From assembly GCA_002352425.1 (NCBI GenBank), contig DEIK01000012.1, positions 1 through 18,050 of the forward strand: 18,050 nucleotides of DNA, read 5' to 3'. Each line of letters begins with the position of its first letter. Position 1 is the stretch's first letter. The notes beneath the pieces were generated by a model. The model was not told the origin of the DNA. It ran no database searches and saw nothing but the letters and a program-made list of their open reading frames with translations. This DNA is from Rhodobacteraceae bacterium UBA2776. GTDB lineage: Bacteria; Pseudomonadota; Alphaproteobacteria; Rhodobacterales; Rhodobacteraceae. Both the position numbers and the translations under genes were made by a program. Shown piece after piece: positions 14,583 to 18,050 of the stretch.

Positions 14583-16037
14583 ATGGCGTCACGCGTAATC
14601 CCAGTGGATCCGTTTGATCTGATAATTTTTGGCGGCACGGGTGATCTGGCGCGCCGCAAAATCATTCCAAGCCTTTATCGTCGATACCTTGCGGGTCAGC
14701 TGCCGGACGAGGCGCGGATCATCGGCGCAGCACGTTCAGATTTTGACACGGCAGAGTATCAGGATTTCACCCGCAAGGCGGTCGAGGACTACGTGCATGA
14801 AAAAATGCATGACGGTGACCAGATCAGGGAATTTATCAAGCTTTTCAGATACTACAAGATCGACGCCATTGGGCATGAAGGGTGGGAGGACCTGGCCAAA
14901 ATCATGCGCAAAAACATGGTTCAAGCGTTTTACTTTTCAGTCGGGCCGGGCCTGTTTGGTGAGTTGGCCAAACGCTTACATAAATATAAAATCGCTGGGG
15001 ATGACGCGCGCATTGTGGTCGAGAAACCCTTTGGTCATGATCTGAAAACCGCAAAAAAGCTGAACAAGGTGCTGGCCGAGTATTTCGATGAATCACAGAT
15101 TTACAGAATCGATCACTATCTGGGCAAGGAAACCGTACAAAACCTGATGGCAGTGCGGTTTGCCAACATCCTGTTTGAACCGCTTTGGAACGCGCAGTAT
15201 GTCGACCACATTCAGATCACAGTTGCCGAAACTGTCGGGGTTGGCGGGCGCGGCGGCTATTACGATAAATCCGGCGCGATGCGCGACATGGTGCAAAACC
15301 ATTTGATGCAATTGCTCTGCCTGATCGCGATGGAACCGCCGGCGCATTTTGATCCTGATGCGGTGCGTGACGAGAAACTCAAGGTGATCCGCGCGCTAAA
15401 TCCGGTCGCGGACAAGGACATTGTGCGCGGCCAATACAGGGCCGACGGCGATGAGCAATCCTACGTTGATGATGCCGAGGATCCGAACAGCAAAACCGAG
15501 AGTTTCCTCGCAATGAAGGTGCAGATTTCCAACTGGCGTTGGAACGGCACACCGTTTTACCTGCGCACCGGCAAGCGTTTGCGGGCCCGCAAAAGCGAAA
15601 TCGCGGTGGTGTTCAAAGACCCGCCGCATTCGATTTTTGAGCCGCAAGACAACCGGCGGTGCAATGAGTTGATCATCCATCTGCAACCCAATGAGGGCAT
15701 GGATTTGCGCGTTACCATCAAAGAACCCGGTCCGGGTGGCATGCGCCTTATGGACGTGCCGCTTGATATGAGCTTTGCCGAGACCTTGGGCGAGGACGCT
15801 GACGACATTCCGGACGCATATGAGCGGCTGATCATGGACGTGATCCGTGGCAACCAAACCCTGTTCATGCGCGGCGACGAGGTCGAGGCGGCTTGGCGTT
15901 GGGTTGATCCGATCATCGAAGAATGGCAAGGCAAGGGTGACGTTCCCAAGGCCTATGATGCGGGCAGTTCAGGACCGGAAGATGCGTTAATGTTGATGCA
16001 CCGCGCAGGACGCCGGTGGCGGGAGATAGCAGAATGA
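14583..16037 (+). CDS. zwf: Glucose-6-phosphate 1-dehydrogenase
   Basis: This 484-aa cytosolic enzyme oxidises glucose 6-phosphate to 6-phosphogluconolactone with NADP or NAD. The N-terminal dinucleotide site is IFGGTGDLARRKIIPSLY (15-32). EKPFGHD (147-153) and the substrate signature RIDHYLGKETVQN (175-187, catalytic-site His178 and Lys182) are intact. Length and spacing match the family. The ATG follows AGGGAG. The stop overlaps pgl by 4 bp, giving a zwf-pgl-pgi operon typical of Rhodobacterales. In such bacteria it feeds the Entner-Doudoroff route; edd and eda are not in this window. Regulation is likely from the 169-bp upstream region, but no known operator could be identified. Confidence 0.97.
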   Translation: MASRVIPVDPFDLIIFGGTGDLARRKIIPSLYRRYLAGQLPDEARIIGAARSDFDTAEYQDFTRKAVEDYVHEKMHDGDQIREFIKLFRYYKIDAIGHEGWEDLAKIMRKNMVQAFYFSVGPGLFGELAKRLHKYKIAGDDARIVVEKPFGHDLKTAKKLNKVLAEYFDESQIYRIDHYLGKETVQNLMAVRFANILFEPLWNAQYVDHIQITVAETVGVGGRGGYYDKSGAMRDMVQNHLMQLLCLIAMEPPAHFDPDAVRDEKLKVIRALNPVADKDIVRGQYRADGDEQSYVDDAEDPNSKTESFLAMKVQISNWRWNGTPFYLRTGKRLRARKSEIAVVFKDPPHSIFEPQDNRRCNELIIHLQPNEGMDLRVTIKEPGPGGMRLMDVPLDMSFAETLGEDADDIPDAYERLIMDVIRGNQTLFMRGDEVEAAWRWVDPIIEEWQGKGDVPKAYDAGSSGPEDALMLMHRAGRRWREIAE

Positions 16038-16711
16038 AAAAGATACAATATCCAGATGCGGAAATGATGGCGATGGATTTGGCCTATGAGCTGGCTTCGG
16101 AATTGAAGGCCGCCCTAAAGACCAAAGATCGCGTCACCTTTGTGGTGCCGGGCGGCACAACACCGGGTCCGGTATTTGACAACCTATGCGGCGTCGCGCT
16201 GGAATGGGACCGCGTCAATGTGCTGTTGAGCGACGAGCGTTGGGTGCCGCAAAACAGCTCGCGCTCCAACACGCGCATGCTGCGCGAACGCTTGCTGGTG
16301 GATAAGGCAGCGGCGGCCACATTGATCCCGATGCATCTGGAGTTCGACACCCCCGAAGCTGCGCTGCCCGACCTGTCACGCGCCATCGGCCCTTTGCTGC
16401 CGATCGACGTGTTGCTGCTGGGCATGGGCAAGGACATGCACACAGCGTCCTTGTTCGCAGGTGCCGACCGGTTGGCGGATGCTTTTGCGCCAAACGCCCC
16501 GTTGTTGATGCCAATGCGCAACGACGGCACCGATGAACCACGGTTGACCCTGACTGCCCCCGTCCTGCAGGGCGCAATGTCCACCCATGTGGTTTTCGCG
16601 GGCAAAGCCAAACATAAAGCCCTCAAAGCTGCGCGCAAATTGAACGACCCTCTAAAAGCCCCGATTTCTGCCTTTCTAAAGGGCGCAACCGTACATTGGA
16701 CGCCGGAATGA
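16034..16711 (+). CDS. pgl: 6-phosphogluconolactonase
   Basis: This 225-aa protein hydrolyses 6-phosphogluconolactone to 6-phosphogluconate. It belongs to the glucosamine-6-phosphate isomerase-like lactonases (DevB type), with FVVPGGTTPGPVF (36-48), LLSDERWVP (64-72) and LLLGMGKDMHTASLFAG (127-143). The last motif is normally GMGxDGHTASLFPG; here Met replaces the Gly before the His, an unusual change next to the active site. The correct start is the ATG at 16034, which overlaps the zwf stop (ATGA) and follows a GGGAG site. A GTG at 16016 would run further into zwf. The stop overlaps pgi by 4 bp, so the three enzymes are translationally coupled. Confidence 0.94.
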   Translation: MKKIQYPDAEMMAMDLAYELASELKAALKTKDRVTFVVPGGTTPGPVFDNLCGVALEWDRVNVLLSDERWVPQNSSRSNTRMLRERLLVDKAAAATLIPMHLEFDTPEAALPDLSRAIGPLLPIDVLLLGMGKDMHTASLFAGADRLADAFAPNAPLLMPMRNDGTDEPRLTLTAPVLQGAMSTHVVFAGKAKHKALKAARKLNDPLKAPISAFLKGATVHWTPE

Positions 16712-18050
16712 CCATTTGGAATGATCTAACCAAGGCCCAAGCTAAAGTGGACAAACGCAGCATTGCCGGTCTGTTTGACGACACCCGCGCCGCGGATTTC
16801 TCTGCCCGTCATGGCGATATGCTATTTGACTATTCCAAAACCAACATCGACGCAGACATCATGACGTTGCTGCAAAAATTGGTAACCGACACAGACGTGA
16901 CGGGGCGACGTACAGCGATGTTTTCCGGCAAAGCAATCAATGAAACCGAAGGCCGCGCGGTGTTGCACACAGCTCTGCGCAATCTGGATGGTGCCCCCGT
17001 GATGGTCGATGGTGTTGATGTTATGCCCGGGGTTTTGGCCACACTCGACCGTATGGAGACCTTTGCAAACGATCTGCGCGCGGGGCGTTTTACGGGGCAG
17101 GGCGGTCAGATCAGCGATGTGGTCAATATCGGCATCGGTGGCTCGGACCTTGGCCCTGCGATGGCCAACTTGGCAATGGCGCCCTACCATGATGGGCCGC
17201 GCGCGCATTTCGTCTCAAATGTTGACGGCGCGCATATCAGCGACACATTGCAAGGGCTTGACCCAAGCACCACGCTGATCATTGTGGCCTCCAAAACCTT
17301 TTCAACCACCGAAACCATAACCAACGCCAAAACCGCCTTTGCTTGGCTTGAAACCACTGTGAGCGATCCGGCGGGCCAGTTTGTGGCCCTGTCCAGCGAT
17401 CTCGCCGCCACCGGCGCCTTTGGCATTCCACCCGAGCGCGTCTTTGGCTTTGAGGATTGGGTCGGCGGGCGCTATTCCATTTGGGGGCCAATCGGGCTGT
17501 CGTTGATGCTGGCCATCGGGCCTGGGAATTTCCGCGATTTCCTGCGCGGTGGGGCAGCTATGGACGCGCATTTTTGCAAGGCAACGCCAGATCAAAATAT
17601 GCCAATCCTACTGGCGCTGATTGGCATTTGGCATCACCAGATATGCGGATATCCAACCCGCGCCGTTTTACCCTACGATCAACGCCTGCGCCGTCTGCCG
17701 GCCTATTTCCAACAGTTGGAAATGGAGAGCAACGGCAAATCCGTGGCGATGGACGGCAGCGATTTGACCCGCAGCAGTGGCCCGATTGTTTGGGGAGAAC
17801 CCGGCACTGGTGGGCAACATGCATTCTATCAATTGATCCACCAAGGCACTGACATCGTGCCCTGTGATTTTCTGGTCGCCGCCAAGGGGCATGAACCTGA
17901 TCTGGCAGAGCAACACCAAATGTTGCTGGCCAATTGTCTGGCCCAATCCCAAGCCCTGATGCTGGGCCGCTCGCTCAAAGTGGTACGCGCGCGTATGGCG
18001 GCCAAGGGGCTGACAGGCGATGAGCTGGAACGCCAAGCCCGCCACCGTGT
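16708..18050 (+). CDS. pgi: Glucose-6-phosphate isomerase, 3' end outside window
   Basis: Phosphoglucose isomerase interconverts glucose 6-phosphate and fructose 6-phosphate, letting carbon enter the zwf branch or be recycled. About 447 codons are present and the family is roughly 530-550 aa, so the C-terminus lies beyond the right edge. Motifs include NIGIGGSDLGPAM (140-152), SKTFSTTETITN (195-206), the PGI signature DWVGGRYSIWGPIG (250-263), ESNGKSV (340-346) and GEPGTGGQHAFYQLIHQG (363-380, catalytic Glu364). The usual Asn after GEPGT is Gly here, a mild variant. The ATG overlaps the pgl stop by 4 bp. No frameshift is seen. Confidence 0.95.
   Translation, partial: MTIWNDLTKAQAKVDKRSIAGLFDDTRAADFSARHGDMLFDYSKTNIDADIMTLLQKLVTDTDVTGRRTAMFSGKAINETEGRAVLHTALRNLDGAPVMVDGVDVMPGVLATLDRMETFANDLRAGRFTGQGGQISDVVNIGIGGSDLGPAMANLAMAPYHDGPRAHFVSNVDGAHISDTLQGLDPSTTLIIVASKTFSTTETITNAKTAFAWLETTVSDPAGQFVALSSDLAATGAFGIPPERVFGFEDWVGGRYSIWGPIGLSLMLAIGPGNFRDFLRGGAAMDAHFCKATPDQNMPILLALIGIWHHQICGYPTRAVLPYDQRLRRLPAYFQQLEMESNGKSVAMDGSDLTRSSGPIVWGEPGTGGQHAFYQLIHQGTDIVPCDFLVAAKGHEPDLAEQHQMLLANCLAQSQALMLGRSLKVVRARMAAKGLTGDELERQARHR

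Overview
The window looks like a piece of an alphaproteobacterial chromosome, most likely Rhodobacterales (Roseobacter group). The grounds are moderately high GC, a zwf-pgl-pgi operon, an oxic-type cobalamin gene set with CobK, a catabolic dpaL gene, and densely packed genes with 1-4 bp overlaps. I could not run a taxonomic search, so this is inference. I see no insertion sequence, phage gene, tRNA, rRNA, CRISPR array or riboswitch.

Layout. (1) Positions 91-6221 are a minus-strand run. Read in its own direction it is a small membrane protein, a DUF1772/anthrone-oxygenase-like membrane protein, cobA, cobB, an MFS transporter, a putative zinc metallopeptidase and dpaL (diaminopropionate ammonia-lyase). 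(2) Positions 6222-6318 are a divergent control region with four CCGTA/TACGG half-sites arranged symmetrically about base 6264. The adjacent TetR-family gene (6319-6915) probably encodes the repressor that binds it. (3) Positions 6975-10704 are a tightly coupled plus-strand run: cbiD, cobK, an AlkA-type DNA glycosylase, and two tandemly duplicated carboxylesterases of 221 aa each. (4) Positions 10705-10931 are non-coding and hold a 38-bp near-perfect palindrome and a plausible promoter. (5) Positions 10932-13448 are a three-gene plus-strand unit: an HNH endonuclease, a soluble 412-aa protein with the hallmarks of cobalamin-dependent reductive dehalogenases, and a DUF4336 metallo-beta-lactamase-fold protein. 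(6) A radical SAM gene with a SPASM-like C-terminus lies convergent to it (13445-14413). (7) Positions 14583-18050 are zwf-pgl-pgi, with pgi cut by the window edge.

How the genes work together. CobA, CbiD, CobK and CobB all act in corrin ring synthesis: uroporphyrinogen III methylation, C-1 methylation, macrocycle reduction, and a,c-side-chain amidation. They are split into two divergent pairs by the TetR/membrane-protein module. The reductive-dehalogenase-like protein about 3.5 kb downstream would use the cobalamin end product. zwf, pgl and pgi feed hexose phosphate into the Entner-Doudoroff or pentose phosphate route.

The most interesting item is the HNH / short cytosolic RdhA-like / DUF4336 unit. 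The RdhA-like protein keeps the Tyr, Asn and Arg expected of the PceA active site at identical spacing, plus two [4Fe-4S] motifs. It lacks a Tat signal, an RdhB-type anchor and a fused reductase domain. Its substrate is unknown.
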